NCBI GenBank assembly: GCA_019787685.1
Contig: JAHNUO010000001.1
Coordinates: forward strand, 3,038,001-3,102,000
DNA from: Chiua virens
Lineage: Eukaryota; Basidiomycota; Agaricomycetes; Boletales; Boletaceae
Reading direction: 5' to 3'
Length of the DNA stretch: 64,000 nt
Shown: positions 1 to 12,829 of the stretch, one piece after another
Layout of the letters: every line of letters starts with the position of its first letter
Numbering within the stretch: the first letter of the stretch is position 1
Notes under the pieces: generated by a model
What the model saw: only the letters and a program-made list of their open reading frames with translations
Databases searched by the model: none
What the model was told of the DNA's origin: nothing
Position numbers and translations under genes: made by a program

Positions 1-1188
1 TGAAGGTTTGATATCGATATCGAAGTGACTACTCAACATTGGTTATTGTTCCTCGAAGGGGAACGAATCACGACTGTTGAACGTCGGGATGCCAAGCGTA
101 CCGAGGACCAATGATGCAAGTTATCGAATTGGGCCGAGATGGGAAACGCTGACCGGTGAGTGCAAACTTAACTATGTAAGCTGCGAGCTCCTCGCATCAT
201 CATGGTCATTTGCTAGGATTGGGCTTGGCATCGGGGAAATACGGTCGAAGACGATTCGTTCGGCCAGCTTCTACGTACGCGCGAATCTGATGGTCTCTGC
301 GCTCTCAGACGTTGCAGGAAGTTTCTGGACCATGCAGACGCAGTCAGCCAGGTTAGCACGCTGCGCTTGGACTGGAAGTAGCTTCGATGTGATTTCATCT
401 CACCCAGATATCGGGTAAGGCTGTTGTGACTGGAAACGACGGTAACTTGCTTAAAATAAGTACAATTTAAACAACTATAAATAAAGCGAAGTCACACGTG
501 CTGAGTCAGCTGATCTTGGTCATCTGGAACCACAGTTGACTTGCGTGTCCGATTGGCAGCGGATGCCAACGCATATTGGCAGAGAGATGTGTCACGGTAT
601 GTATGTCATCCAATCAAAATCCTGGTCACGTAGCGTCGCAGTTGCAGATCATTTATGTTCTCTGACTAGTGCTGAAAAGGTAGTCGCTGTGGTTTGAATC
701 CCGAGTGGAATGGATGTGCGCATCCCCGGCTGATAGGCATTAATACAAGAAGGCAAAATACCCCGATTCCATGGACCCATGGAATCCGGCACGATGACCG
801 TGACAAGCGTCCTGAGTATGATTGATCCTTGATTAGTCCCGCGTTGCTGAAGGGATTAATGAAACAGGCAGTCAACTAACGCAGAACAATGTGGTTCTTC
901 TCCGAGGCTGACAGTCGAGTCTACATAGAGTGGATGTCGCTGTTGTCAAGGATTCCGTCCACAAAGGTAACTCGTTTCCTGAAAGCGCTAAATATATCTC
1001 GAGAGCTGACAAGTCAGGGAGGACACGTGAGACAAGTATGGAATGGGCAGGAGAGCCAAGTCAGCTGGATTGACTCTGTCTACGCAATGAGTTCCGACGT
1101 CGGACGGGAACGATCATACGGCGTGAGAGCACCTGATGAGAAACGGAGTCAAGTCACGCCAATGTGTTAACACCAAGCCCCCACGAGA

Positions 1189-1195
1189 TATATAT
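1189..1195 (+). promoter_or_regulatory. TATA-like element upstream of MFS1
   Basis: TATATAT sits inside the self-complementary string GATATATATC, about 140 bases before the MFS1 start codon. The duplicated flank of MFS3 keeps TATATAT at nearly the same distance. Conservation in both copies within otherwise diverged DNA supports a promoter role; this is inference. Confidence 0.4.
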
Positions 1196-1331
1196 CTCCT
1201 TGTCTTCTCCCTCCCAGAGAGTCGTCACCCGGTGCTTTTCTTTTTGATTTTAACGCTGCCCAGTCCATTTTAACATTACTCTGCGATATAGAGAGAAGCC
1301 AGTTCAACTTCCCAATTGACGTCATATACAC

Positions 1332-3990
1332 ATGGCTACCACGACGACACAGAACGACTCGCCAGCCGAAAAAGTGCAACCAGGCGCTGCGTGGAAAGAC
1401 AAGGAAGAGCATGTTTTGCCCAAAAACCGTCTGGGGATCGTATTCTTCGGTCTGATGTGCTCGATCTTCTTAGCAGCCCTCGACCAGGTGAGTTTCGATC
1501 CAATCTGCTCGGTCGTTGGGTGCGTTCTGATCTCGGCCGGCGGCGATGTCGTCGTCATTATAGACAATCGTTGCAACCGCACTCCCAACCATCGTGGCCA
1601 AGCTTGGAGGCGGGAACAACTATAGTTGGGTTGGAAGGTACGTCCCACCCTGCTCAGCGGAAGTGACGAGCGCTCAATGCAGGGCCCATTCAGCGCATAT
1701 ATGCTTTCAGCGGGCGCATTTGGCCCTCTATACGGAAAACTCTCGAACATGTTCGGTAAGCTGCTAGTGTCAACGTCACATCAATGAGAGTTCCTGAACC
1801 GGTACCCATGTTGCAGGGCGAAAACCGATTCTGTATTCATCCATACTCATCTTTTTGGTGTGTTCTTCCAGAACATTCTTGATGCGTGCCTGTCGATACT
1901 CATAATCATCTATCTGATTTAGTTTGGGTCGGCTATGTGTGGAGCTGCACAGAACATGACTTGGTTGATAGTATGCAGGGCTGTCCAGGGTATTGGCGGC
2001 GGTGGGATCATACAGCTCGTGGTCATTACCATTTCGGACATTGTTCCATTGAAAGAGTGCGTTGACTGAATCCCAAAAAGCCTTATCTTGCTGATAACGT
2101 CGCGCAGTCGAGGTCGGTATGGCGGGCTTATGGGTGCTACGTATGGTATTGCAAGGTTGGGTCTCTCCTATCTTAATGTTTCGTGTTGTTTGATCGGCTA
2201 TTTTCATAGCGTCGTAGGCCCGCTGCTCGGAGGTGTGAGTTTCCTGTCCTTTCGTTCATGTTACTTCTCTCACACTTTCTGTAAGGCATTTGCAGAGCAT
2301 GTCTCTTGGAGATGGTGTTTCTTCATCAACCTGTATGCCCGACACTCCTCATCTCCATCGCTATTTCGTGCACTGACGACAGCTCTTTCCAGGCCCACCG
2401 GCGGTGTTGCGGCGGCTGTCCTTTTCATTTTCCTCAACCTTAACCCGCATCAGAGGCGCCCGATTCGCGACCAACTCGCCGAAGTTGATTTTATTGGGCT
2501 CTTCTGCTTTGTCATTGGCGTCGTCTGCTTGCTTATCGGGTTCAACTTTAGTGGGACATCATGTGAGTATCGAATGTGGCCCGCGAAGAGGTTCACTCAC
2601 TTGGTGTCTTAGGGTCGGACGCAGAGACCATCGCTCCGCTTGTTATTGGGATTGTCTTGCTCGTAGCTGGGGGTTTCAATGAAATGTATACGAAACGTTC
2701 TGCGATTATCCCAGCACGTTTGTTCAAGGTAAGCTGTTATGCAGGCCCATCTCGATTGTACCTCACTTTGTCTAGACTCGCACCACAGGCATCATTCTTA
2801 TTACTACTTTCTTCCATGCTATCGTCTTCTTCGTAACTGCATAGTGAGTGACGGAAGTTCAATCTACGCGAATATAAGCTGAATTCATTTGTAGCTACTT
2901 ACCCCTATTCTATCAAGGTTTGTGTTTTCCATCATTACACAGGCACGATGTCTGACTGTCCCCAGTGCTCGGAGCATCAGCGACTCTTTCTGGGATCAAG
3001 TGCGTCCTTACAGATTGTCATATTTTCTAGTCAACTTACTTCGCATACAAGGATGCTCACTTTCTCGCTCGGGACTGCCGTGGTATCTATCGTTTCTGGA
3101 TTGACCTTGTCAAAGACCGGAAAATATCGACCGATTATCTGGGTAGCATATGCGTTAATGACGCTTGGCATGGGTCTCATGATCATGCTTAGCTATACAT
3201 CAATCATGTGCGTATTTCTATGTCGCGACCCAATTCCGTCATGCTTACCTATACTGTAGCGCCGAGCAGGAGATCTTCCCTCTCATCGCAGCCCTGGGTA
3301 TAGGTTGTCTGTTCCAGGTACCGCTAGTTGCCCTTCAAGCAGCGATGCCCCTAAAGGACATGGCTACTGCCTCGAGCGGTTTCATGTTCATTCGGTGAGT
3401 TCGTTGTGACATCAATTTGTTGGACTCTACTGAATGATGTATTTCTAGTACCGTCGGAGGTGCTGTTGGAATTTCTCTTGGAGAAGCCATCATTGCAAGT
3501 GTTCTTCCTGAAAAGCTGGCCGGCATTCCAAATTTCGCAAGTCTCGGTCTTGGTACAACGACCGCCGAGCTCAACGACAGCATAGGTTTAGTCCATTTGA
3601 TCTCCGTGAGTGTGATCTTTCGCTGTTTACTGAGTTGGGCCGGTGCTGACCAAAGGCCTCGATCAGGACGCCACCCTCCGTGATGCCGTGCTACACGCAT
3701 GGTCGCAAGCCATCAGTACGATATGGGTTATGTGCACGCCGCTTGCGGGTTCTGCACTGATTTTGACACTTTTCTTGCGCGAATACTCGTTGGATCGCAA
3801 ATTCGTGCGGACCGGTGAAGCCAAGACACCTGGAGACGCTGAGAAGGGTGCAGAGGAAGAATCTCCAGACAATGAAGGAGAGACCCAGACATCCACAATG
3901 TCTCTGAAAGTCGACATTGAACTGACGCCAACACAAACGGTTGCTGAGGCGGAGGGACCAGAGGCGGACGAGGAGAAAGCAAAGGTTTAA
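1332..3990 (+). CDS. MFS drug:H+ antiporter, DHA2 type (copy 1)
   Basis: A many-exon gene whose exons translate to about 587 residues. This is the usual size of 14-helix DHA2 proteins, which export hydrophobic drugs and toxins across the plasma membrane by proton antiport. Family motifs appear in order: [18 protein letters not shown] at the end of helix 1 (residues about 48-65), [13 protein letters not shown] (loop 2-3), [11 protein letters not shown] (helix 4), RGRYGGLMG (loop 4-5), VVGPLLGG (helix 5) and [14 protein letters not shown] (helix 6). Exon 1 ends at 1487 (GACCAG|GTGAGT). Later exons join without any frame break, ending in an acidic cytoplasmic tail and TAA at 3988-3990. The substrate cannot be read from sequence. 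It is the most intact member of the array, together with copy 2, and its closest relative is copy 3 (10246), not its neighbour copy 2. Confidence 0.93.
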
Positions 3991-5130
3991 TCACAACGTC
4001 GCAAACTGCACGATCACATTGACAACACGCACATAACATTATTCCCGGTAACGCAATGGATATCCTCACTTGACAGCAATAGCACTACAGTAACTAGGAA
4101 TACGGACTTGAAACTTGTAGCATACGAGCCATGTTGGATGCCCTTAATTATACTAAGTTTAGAGTTGTAGATCATGTGGGAATGATGACACAGGCCCGGC
4201 GGGCCGCAACTTGAACGTTTCAGACGCCACTTCAAGTTGGCTTGGCGAACGCTTTTCACCATGTGCTTCCAACTCAACAACTTACCCAAGGGGTGGGTTC
4301 TCTTCCAGCCTTATCAGGTACTACTTCGGATGGCATTTTCCCTCGTTTTTGATTTCTTTTGCCCCCACCTGACAAAGTTGAATGGTGGAGCGAAGCATGC
4401 CGTAACGTGTATCTCGAATATCCCGTCCTCGGAGGATAGTTGCTGTGTGCTTCTACTTCTCTTTACTGGTTGTGCTGAAGTTCGTTGTTCTGCTACTGCC
4501 CTTTTCTGGCTGAAAGCTGGCACGATGCCATCCAAAATTCAAATGTATGGATTCAATCTGGCACGCCCACATCATGGGCAGCTCTAGGTCAAGCTTTATT
4601 TTTAGCCTTTTTTGAACGAACGAACGTTGAACCAATTGAACATCCATGGTTGAGAAAGTGGAAGAAAACCTTTGCGGATAACGTACCGAAAATGCACTCT
4701 CACGGAGCCACACTCAACAAGTCGTTGTCAAGCACAGTCCGCGGAGGTGCGTGAGCGTATCTTTTGAAAGGTTTCACTGGTGCCGATCATTGATTGCCCA
4801 TGGTTATTAGGACTGTCGGCCGCCGTACTTGGCGCGGTTAGTGCGTGTGTGCGGCCAGTGTTATTGGCCACGAAAGATAGATTTATGAACATAACCTCGG
4901 AGAACGAAGGGGATGTGGAGAATCTGACTACTACCCTGTTGACCGCTGACCGCTGTCTTCTTGCTAAAACCCCGTTCTCGCCGGTGAACTTGGATTGAGC
5001 GTTATTGGAAGAAGACCGAAGTGAGCGACGCCACAGGAGTTTTCTCTCGCTTTCAAAACTCGCCTTTGTGTTCTTGGGTTAAGGCGTCCCGTCGAAGGGT
5101 ATCCTCGAGCGTCACCTTCCTGATCAGACG
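3991..5130. other. Intergenic spacer between MFS1 and MFS2
   Basis: The first 150 bases or so match the DNA after MFS3 and so belong to the duplicated unit. The rest holds only short open frames without recognisable motifs. The last few hundred bases must contain the MFS2 promoter, but no clear TATA element was found. Confidence 0.5.
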
Positions 5131-7781
5131 ATGACATCCACATCCACGACGACTCAGCAACGTAGCGACGAGGAGCGTGCTGACAAGCGCAAGCAGCCAG
5201 GCGAGACGTGGAAGCAGAACGAGGAACATGTGTTGCCGGAGAATAGGCTGGGGATTGTGAGCTTTGCGTTGGTGTGTACGATGTTCCTTGGGGCATTGGA
5301 TCAGGTACGTCGCTCTTTTGTTTTCTGGTTGTCTGGCAGTGGGTGCTGATAAACGGGACACAAGACTATTGTTGCAACGGCGCTGCCAACCATCGTCGCT
5401 CAGCTTCAGGGCGGGAAGAACTATAGTTGGGTCGGAAGGTACGACCCTCTTTGTTTCTCGGCACGAGAGTGCACGGCTGTCGGATCTTGATGCATTGTGC
5501 TACATAGTGTGTATCTGCTCGCATCCGGCGCGTTTGGTCCCCTTTACGGAAAACTGTCCAATATGTTTGGTGAGTATCTTTGGTCGATTGCTTCAGGACG
5601 ACGTTTCTTTACCCTTGCCACCACAGGGCGAAAACCACTCCTCTACTCGTGCATCGTTGTGTTTTTGGTGCGTTTTCGATTCTCTGGCCCGGGGTGTACG
5701 GGTTGCGTTTGCTGATGTTCTGTCCTCTTTAGGTCGGATCGGCGCTTTGCGGGGCTGCACAGAACATGACATGGTTGATCGTGTGCAGAGCACTGCAAGG
5801 GATCGGAGGTGGTGGGGTCATGCAACTTTCGATAATCACCATCTCAGATATCGTCCCGTTGAAGGAGTACGTATCACAGAACCTTTGGAAGGTCTCACTA
5901 GTTTCGACTGACGATGACGATCATGCAGTCGGGGACGTTACGGTGGCCTGATTGGTGCTACATATGGCGTTGCGAGGTACGCTTTTCATAGGATACGAGT
6001 CCCGGGTCACTCATCATGTTCATGAACAGTGTGATTGGACCACTCCTTGGTGGTGTAGGTTACCACTGTTTAAAATGTCGACGATCACGGCTAACTACGT
6101 GACCCAGGTTCTAGCGCAACATGCGTCGTGGAGATGGTGTTTCTTCATAAATTTGTATGTGCCCCAACGACAGATGACTCGTTCGTTCGACTTGTTTGAT
6201 CATTAAACTAACCAACTTCTAGGCCGATTGGTGGTATCGCAGCAGCACTGCTGTTTGTGTTCCTCAACGTTCATCCGCCCCCGAAACGTTCGATCAGTGA
6301 CCAAATTGCCGAACTCGATTTCATTGGACTCTTCAGTCTGGTGGCAGGCGTCGTGTGCCTCCTCTTAGGGTTGAACTTTGGTGCAACGCGTTGTGAGTTG
6401 CTTCGTCATGGCTGCTTGTGGAGGTTCAATCAATTGATTTCTTGATCGTTCTAAGGGTCGAGTCCACAAACGATTGCCCTACTCGTTGTGGGAGCGGTTT
6501 TACTCGTCGTTGGCGGAGTCACGGAAACATTTACTAAGCGGGCGGCTATCCTTCCCCCTCGTCTGTTCAAGGTGAGTTTTCGGGCATGAGCGTCTTACGC
6601 ACGTGGTGATATGAATGGCATCGTAAAAGACACGAACGACTGGATGTCTTTTGGGGACTGCGTTTCTCCATAATGCGACTTTCTTTCCAACGATGTTGTG
6701 AGTATTGCCGACCGGAATCGAGTTTCGGCGACGTCCAACTAACAGGGAACATATAATAGTTATCTTCCGATGTTTTATCAAGGTTTGTCCTTTCTGGCTC
6801 AATCGAGTGTAGGACGTTGGATCGACGTTTTTCTTTCCAGTACTTGGTTCATCGGCTACCATCGCAGGCGTCAAGTACATAGTTTTTCGCGCGTTCGCAT
6901 GTCTGGTTTGCTCATCTCTTGTATTAGGACGAGTCCGTACACTCTCGTATCTTCGGCCGTCTGCATCGCCTCTGGATTTTTCGTCTCAAAGACGAAGAAG
7001 AACCTCCCGTGTATTTGGTTTGGGAGTACATTATTGGCCGTAGGCACAGGTCTTTTGATCATGTTAAGCTATACCTCAAGCCTGTATGTATCATATTTCG
7101 CGCCTCGAGGGATTACTTTAATGCTGAACTATGCCAAGTGCTGAACAAGAGGTCTATCCTATTGTCGGTGCCATTGGAGCGGGCTTTTTATTCCAGATTC
7201 CGTTGGTGGCACTTCAGGCAGCGATGCCTCTCAAGGATATGGCTACTGCTACGAGCGGTTTCATGTTCCTTCGGTGAGGGAAAATTTCCTGCCTCACTCG
7301 GGGACAATGAATTCCTGAATAACTTGACCAGGACATTGGGAGGCGCCGTTGGACTTGCGGTTGGTGAGGCCATCATCGCGAGCGTGCTTCCACAGAAATT
7401 GGCTGCCATTCCAAACATTGCAAGTCTTGGACTTGGGGACAACATTTCGACGCTTTTGGACAACATCGATCAAGTCCACTTGATTCCTGTATGTCGCACT
7501 TTGTTAACTAGTGTCCGAGAACGCAGGGCTGACAATAATGAACTGAACTTGACTAGGATGTCATACTTCGCGATGCAGTGTTACAAGCATGGGCGCGCTC
7601 CATTACGACGATATGGAACGTGCTGGTGGCGTTTGCTGCGTTTGCGTTGGTGTTGACGTTTTTCTTGCGCGAGTATTCGATGGACCGTAAGACGGTGTAT
7701 AGTGGGGATGCTCGCGATCAAAGTCAAACTTTGGAGAGCAGCGAGGGTACTGTCACGGAGTCGACGGAGAAGGCGGTATGA
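5131..7781 (+). CDS. MFS drug:H+ antiporter, DHA2 type (copy 2)
   Basis: Same gene architecture as copy 1 and the same intron positions, but clearly diverged in sequence. Motifs: [74 protein letters not shown] and [14 protein letters not shown]. All exons can be joined in one frame: GTACGT donor at 5305, and the helix 10-11 region with LIMLSYTSSL and then AEQEVYPIVGAIG. It ends in FFLREYSMDRK and a short polar tail, with stop TGA at 7779-7781. The tail is shorter than in copy 1. It lies between the two near-identical copies 1 and 3, which suggests an older duplicate caught inside a newer duplication. Substrate unknown. Confidence 0.93.
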
Positions 7782-8352
7782 GTGGGATGATGTATGAGTG
7801 GGACGGTGCGCCAGGAAATTTAGATGGTGCCTCTGGGGCTTTGCGTGGATATATAGTACTGTAACTCTCTTGTCTAGTACTTACTTCAAGTTAAGTAAGT
7901 CGTATGTATTTACTTTTACAATTTGGAACCTCCGTCGTTGATCTCGGTTAGCTCTCCCTTACTTACGCTTCGCTAGGATAGACGATGCACTTAATCTACT
8001 AGACCATCGATCAAGATAAATTGACTCAGGTTGAACCCCAGACACGGATCCATCCTGCTCCAACCCGATAACCACCTCATAATCGAACACTGACCCCTGT
8101 CCCCCGTACGGCCCGAACTTCCGGAGACCACCTTGGTTAGCAGAATCCGACGAAATTCCGTGATTATACCGATTCATTGTGCAGTGGGGCGGTGGAGATT
8201 CACACTATCGGTTGTGTCGCTGACCAAGCCAAAGTGGACTTAGTCACTGACTATCGCTCAAAGATCCAAAAGGCGGTCCGACAAGCAAAAGGAACCTCCA
8301 TGCCATCCAGAAAGGAAAGAAAGGGAACTTAGATAACCTGGACCCGTTCACC
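7782..8352. other. Intergenic spacer between MFS2 and the mutarotase gene
   Basis: No gene recognised. A short minus-strand open frame (8177-7959) has no family features. An AT-rich run with TAGTACTTACTTCAAGTTAAGTAAGT near 7876-7901 could include the MFS2 3' processing region. Confidence 0.4.
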
Positions 8353-8944
8353 ATGCACATGTCCCAACCGACCCAACCGAAACGCATTTGCCAAATCATC
8401 AAGGTAAGCCCACTGCACCTAAGTAGACGTTGCTTCATATTGATCATCCATCTCGGTCCGTGATAACCACGTCACTTCCCCTACGCCTGTTCAATCCATC
8501 CGTGAACTGTCTTGAACCCCGGTCCACTGCCACCCAACACGACCAACCGATCGTAGCTCAAACCAGAGCACGCAGAGGAATACAAAATCCTCCACTCAGC
8601 CGTCTGGCCTACCGTCCTCGCCACCTTGACCCGTCATCACATCACCGACTATTCCATCCACCATTACCCCCCGCTCCAACTTCTCGTCGCCACGTTCAAA
8701 TATACCGGCGACGACTTTGACAAGGACATGGCAGTAATTGCAGCCGACCCCGAGACGCAGAAATGGTGGAAGTTGACGGACGAGATGCAGGAGAGCTTTA
8801 ACAAGGGTGCTACGGGGAGTGGCGGAGATATACCTTGGTGGACGGTGAGTGGGGCGGTTGGGGGGGTGGATACTGATCATCCATATTGACCGTTAGGATT
8901 TGGAGGAAGTGTTTCGTTTCGAAGGTGGTTCGTCCACGTCATGA
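8353..8944 (+). CDS. L-rhamnose mutarotase-like protein (RhaM/RhaU family)
   Basis: Three exons, 8353-8403, 8557-8844 and 8897-8944, join in phase 0 to a protein of about 128 residues. The family is a small ferredoxin-like dimer of about 105 residues that interconverts the anomers of L-rhamnose. Diagnostic features are RICQIIKLKPEHAEEYKILH at the N-terminus, HHITDYSIHHY, the buried AADPETQKWWKL core and the terminal PWWTDLEEVFRFEG. The His and the paired Trp residues are the family's active-site signature. Exon 1 ends AAG|GTAAGC and exon 3 begins after CGTTAG. Intron 1 is 153 nt, long for this window, so a small extra exon is possible. No other rhamnose gene is nearby; the role (sugar catabolism or wall-sugar salvage) is inference. 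Confidence 0.85.
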
Positions 8945-10245
8945 ATCCACGTCTGAATCATGGTCATTTGGAAGAACTTGGAATAGAACTATGACCGCAT
9001 TTCCCTTTGTGCAGTTGAGACTTCCCCCCCCTCATTTCCACACTCCAAATGAGTCATTCACAGGACCAGTGCGTAACAGGGTGATCGAGGTCGCTCCCGT
9101 TGCCAACGAGTATGATCGGAAGTACCGTGGCATGCTCTGATACATCATACACCAACAACACTACTCAGGGTCTAGTGAATTAAGTAATTTAAGTAATATT
9201 CTCGGTGTCGGATGCCAATCTGTGCGGCCAGTGCCAAGAATTTTAGCCATGATCGGTATCTGAATGTGAGTTGGGTGCTAGGCTGAAGTCATGACTTCTG
9301 AATCGGATAGGGATATTCTTCCCACGGGTGAAACTCAGCCTCAAGGAATATTCGATTACTTCTTAAAAAAGTACGAGGGCCATGCCAAGCGCGCCGAGGC
9401 GAAGCACTAAACCAGTAAGTTTCGCATACATCATTGTCGAACTTTGATAACAATATTGGGTCGAAACGTTCGCAACGACGTATCTCAAAGGGGAATTGTT
9501 ATTTTGTCAGCGCTGAACGTCGAAACGTCGAACACCCAGGAGGGAAACAAACTTTGGCCGTGCAAGCAAGTTGCGAGCTCTCCAAGCCAGCGTATACCAA
9601 CGTGTACACTGTAATTGGATGACTCGGAGTCGGTTGGCCTTGTTCATCTAAACTCGATCTCAACCCACTGGCAATTAAATAACTTCGCGCAGCAAGCATG
9701 AGATGTGCCACAGTAGGTGTATTGTCTAATCAAATTCTAGGACACGTACGACAGCGTCATCGCAGTTGCAGGCAAATCATATTTTCTCACTTCACCAGTG
9801 GTCGGAGAAAGCCATGGAATCCTTGCTAGTCGACCCCCTGTTTCATTAATTCCTCTAGCGACGCGGGATCGAACGCTGTCATCGTATTGGCTCCATGGCT
9901 CCATGGAACCACGGGAGAATGCTGACTGAGACAAGTCACAGGAAGACACGTGGAATAAGTGCAGATCGGGCAGCAGGACCAAGTCACTGACTGGATTGAG
10001 GTGTCCACGCAATGAATTCCGTCACAATCATACGGCGTGAGCATACCTGATGCTGTAATTATCCGAGAACCAGATTTGACATCAAGTTCGCATGATATAT
10101 ATTTCTTCGCCTGTTCTCTCCTCGAGGGATATTAGCCAGTACTTTTCTCTTCTTTTCTTGTTTGATCCTCGCAAGTCCGTTCTGACGTCCTTGCCCTACG
10201 ATACAGAAGAAGGCGGTCCAACCTTTCAATTGACGTCATACACAT
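8945..10245. other. Intergenic: mutarotase 3' side and duplicated MFS3 5' flank
   Basis: No gene recognised. From about 9380 onward the sequence is the counterpart of the DNA upstream of MFS1 and belongs to the duplicated unit. An open frame ending near 9140 has no recognisable features. Confidence 0.45.
10096..10102 (+). promoter_or_regulatory. TATA-like element upstream of MFS3
   Basis: TATATAT about 145 bases before the MFS3 ATG, at the same relative place as in the MFS1 flank. The identification is inference from position and conservation. Confidence 0.4.
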
Positions 10246-12829
10246 ATGGCTACCACGACGACACAGAACGACTCGCCAGCCGAAAAAGTGCAACCAGGCG
10301 CTGCGTGGAAAGACAAGGAAGAGCATGTTTTGCCCAAAAACCGTTTGGGGATCGTATTCTTCGGTCTGATGTGCTCGATCTTCTTAGCAACCCTCGACCA
10401 GGTGAGTTTCGATCCAATCTGCCCGGTCGTTAGGTGTGTTCTGATCTCGGCCGGCGTCGTCATCATTATAGACAATCGTTGCAACCGCACTCCCAACCAT
10501 CGTGGCCAAGCTTGGAGGCGGGAACAACTATAGTTGGGTTGGAAGGTACGTCCCACCCTGCTCAGCGGAAGTGACGAGCGCTCAATGCAGGGCCCATTCA
10601 GCGCATACATGCTTTCAGCGAGCGCATTTGATCCACTATACGGAAAACTCTCGAACATGTTCGGTAAGCTGCCAGTGTCAACGCCACATCAATGAGAGTT
10701 CCTGAACCGGTCCCCATGTTGCAGGGCGGAAACCGATTCTGTATTCATCCATACTCATCTTTTTGGTGTGTTCTTCCAGAACATTCTTGATGCGTGCCTG
10801 TCGATACTCATAATCATCTATCTGATTTTAGTTTGGGTCGGCTATGTGTGGAGCTGCACAGAACATGACTTGGTTGATAGTATGCAGGGCTGTCCAGGGT
10901 ATTGGCGGCGGTGGGATCATACAGCTCGTGGTCATTACCATTTCGGACATTGTTCCATTGAAAGAGTGCGTTCAAGTTGATTGGATCTCGAAAACCCTTA
11001 TCTTGCTGATAACGTCGCGCAGTCGAGGTCGGTATGGCGGGCTTATGGGTGCTACGTATGGTATTGCAAGGTTGGATTTCTCCTATCCCAATGTTTCATG
11101 TTGTTTGATCGGCTATTTTCACAGTGTCGTAGGCCCGCTGCTCGGAGGTGTGAGTTTCCTGTCCTTTCGTTCATGTTACTTCTCTCACGCTTTCCATAAG
11201 GTATTCGCAGAGCATGTCTCTTGGAGATGGTGTTTCTTCATCAACCTGTATGCTCGACACTCCTCATCTCCATTGCTATTTCGCACACTGATGACAGCTC
11301 TTTCCAGGCCCACCGGCGGTGTTGCGGCGGTTATCCTTCTCATTTTCCTTAACCTTAACCCGCATCAGAGACGCCCAATTCGCGACCAACTCGCCGAAGT
11401 TGATTTTATTGGGCTCTTCTGCTTTGTCATTGGCGTCGTCTGCTTGCTTCTCGGTTTGAAATTTAGCGAGACATCATGTAAGTGTCAAACGTGGCCCGCG
11501 AAGAGGTTCACTTACCTAGTGTCTTAGGGTCGGACGCAGAGACCATCGCTCCGCTTGTTATTGGGATTGTCTTGCTCGTAGCTGGGGGTTTCAATGAAAT
11601 ATATACGAAACGCTCTGCGATTATCCCAGCACGTTTGTTCCAGGTGAGCTGTCATGCCGGTCCATTTTGATTGCACCTCACTTTGTCTAGACTCGCACCA
11701 CCGGCATTATTGTTGTTACTAATTTCTTCCATGCTATCGTCTTCTTCGTAACTGCATAGTGAGTGACGAAAGTTCAATCTGCACGAATATGAACTGAATT
11801 CATTTGTAGCTACTTACCTTTGTTCTATCAAGGTTTGTGTTTCCGTCATTACACAGGCACGATGTCTGACTTTCCCAGTGCTCGGAGCATCGGCGACTCT
11901 TTCTGGGATCAAGTGCGTCCTTACAGGTTGTCATATTTTCCAGTCAGCTTACTTCGTATACAAGGATGTTCACCTTCTCGCTCGGGGTTGCCTTTGTCTC
12001 TATCGTTTCTGGATTGATCTTGTACAAGACCGGAAAATATCGACCGATTATCTGGGCAGCATATGCGCTAATGACGCTTGGCATGGGTCTCATGATCATG
12101 CCTCAGTTATACATCAATCATGTGCGTATTTCCATGTCGCGACCCAATTTCATCATGCTTACTACCTACACTGTAGCGTTGAGCAGGAGGTCTTCCCTCT
12201 CATCGCAGCCCTGGGCGCAGGTTGCCTGTTCCAAGCGCCGTTAATCGCCCTCCAAGCAGCGATGCCCATAAAGGACATGGCTACCGTCTCGAGCGGTTTC
12301 ATGTTCGTTCGGTGAGTTCGTTGTGATATCAACTCGTTGAGCTCTACTGAATGATGTATTTCTAGCACCGTCGGAGGCGCTGTTGGAATTGCTCTTGGAG
12401 AAGCCATTATTGGAAACGTTCTTCCTAAAAAGCTGGCGGACATTCCAAATTTCGCAAGTCTCGGTCTTGGAACAACGACCGCCGAGCTCAACGGCAGCAT
12501 TCGCCTGGTCCATCTGATCCCGGTGAGTGGTGGTATTTCACGTAAATTACTGTGTTGGGTTGGTGCTGACTTAGGACTTTGATCAGGATGCCACACTGCG
12601 CGATGCCGTGCTACACGCATGGTCTCAAGCTATTGGTACGATGTGGATTATGTGTACGCTTCTCGCTGGCTTTTCATTGATCTTGTCACTTTTCTTGCGC
12701 GAGTACTCGTTGGATCGCAAAGTCGTGCGAACTGGTGAAGCCAAGACTCCTGGAGACGTCGAGAAAAGTGCAGAGGAAGAATCTCCAAATGACGAAGAAG
12801 AGATACGAACATCAACGGCGTCTCTATAA
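10246..12829 (+). pseudogene. MFS antiporter, DHA2 type (copy 3), frame-broken
   Basis: Near-identical twin of copy 1, starting with the same 46 residues and keeping the same introns and motifs ([30 protein letters not shown]). Two differences matter. Around 12101-12107 it has one extra base relative to copy 1: copy 1 reads CTTAGC before TATACATC, copy 3 reads CCTCAGT. The helix that is [10 protein letters not shown] in copies 1 and 2 becomes LMIMPQLYINH and the normal splice no longer keeps the frame. At 12827-12829 the codon AAA of copy 1 is TAA, which removes a 23-codon tail that is still open to 12901. Helix 3 also has GAFGPLYG changed to SAFDPLYG. It could be a pseudogene, an allele rescued by a shifted splice acceptor, or a victim of sequence error. 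Confidence 0.75.

Larger units (their letters stand above)
100..4130. repeat. Segmental duplication unit, copy 1 (MFS1 plus flanks)
   Basis: This stretch matches 9380-13050 over the whole MFS gene and also outside it. Upstream, both copies share the string ATGCCAAGCG followed by a similar purine-rich run, and both have a CATGGAA-containing block near -550/-350 of the ATG. Downstream, both share GCACGATCA, CCCGGTAA, CAATAGCAC and CTTGTA..GTAGCATAC about 20-150 bases after the end of the reading frame. The shared flanks show that a DNA segment of about 4 kb was copied, not an mRNA. No other gene is recognised in 1-1331, which holds the 5' flank of MFS1. The exact edges are approximate because they were aligned by eye. 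Confidence 0.7.

Noticed and set aside
889..1170. A 93-codon open frame upstream of MFS1
   Set aside because: The matching duplicated flank of MFS3 does not keep it open, so it is not under coding constraint.
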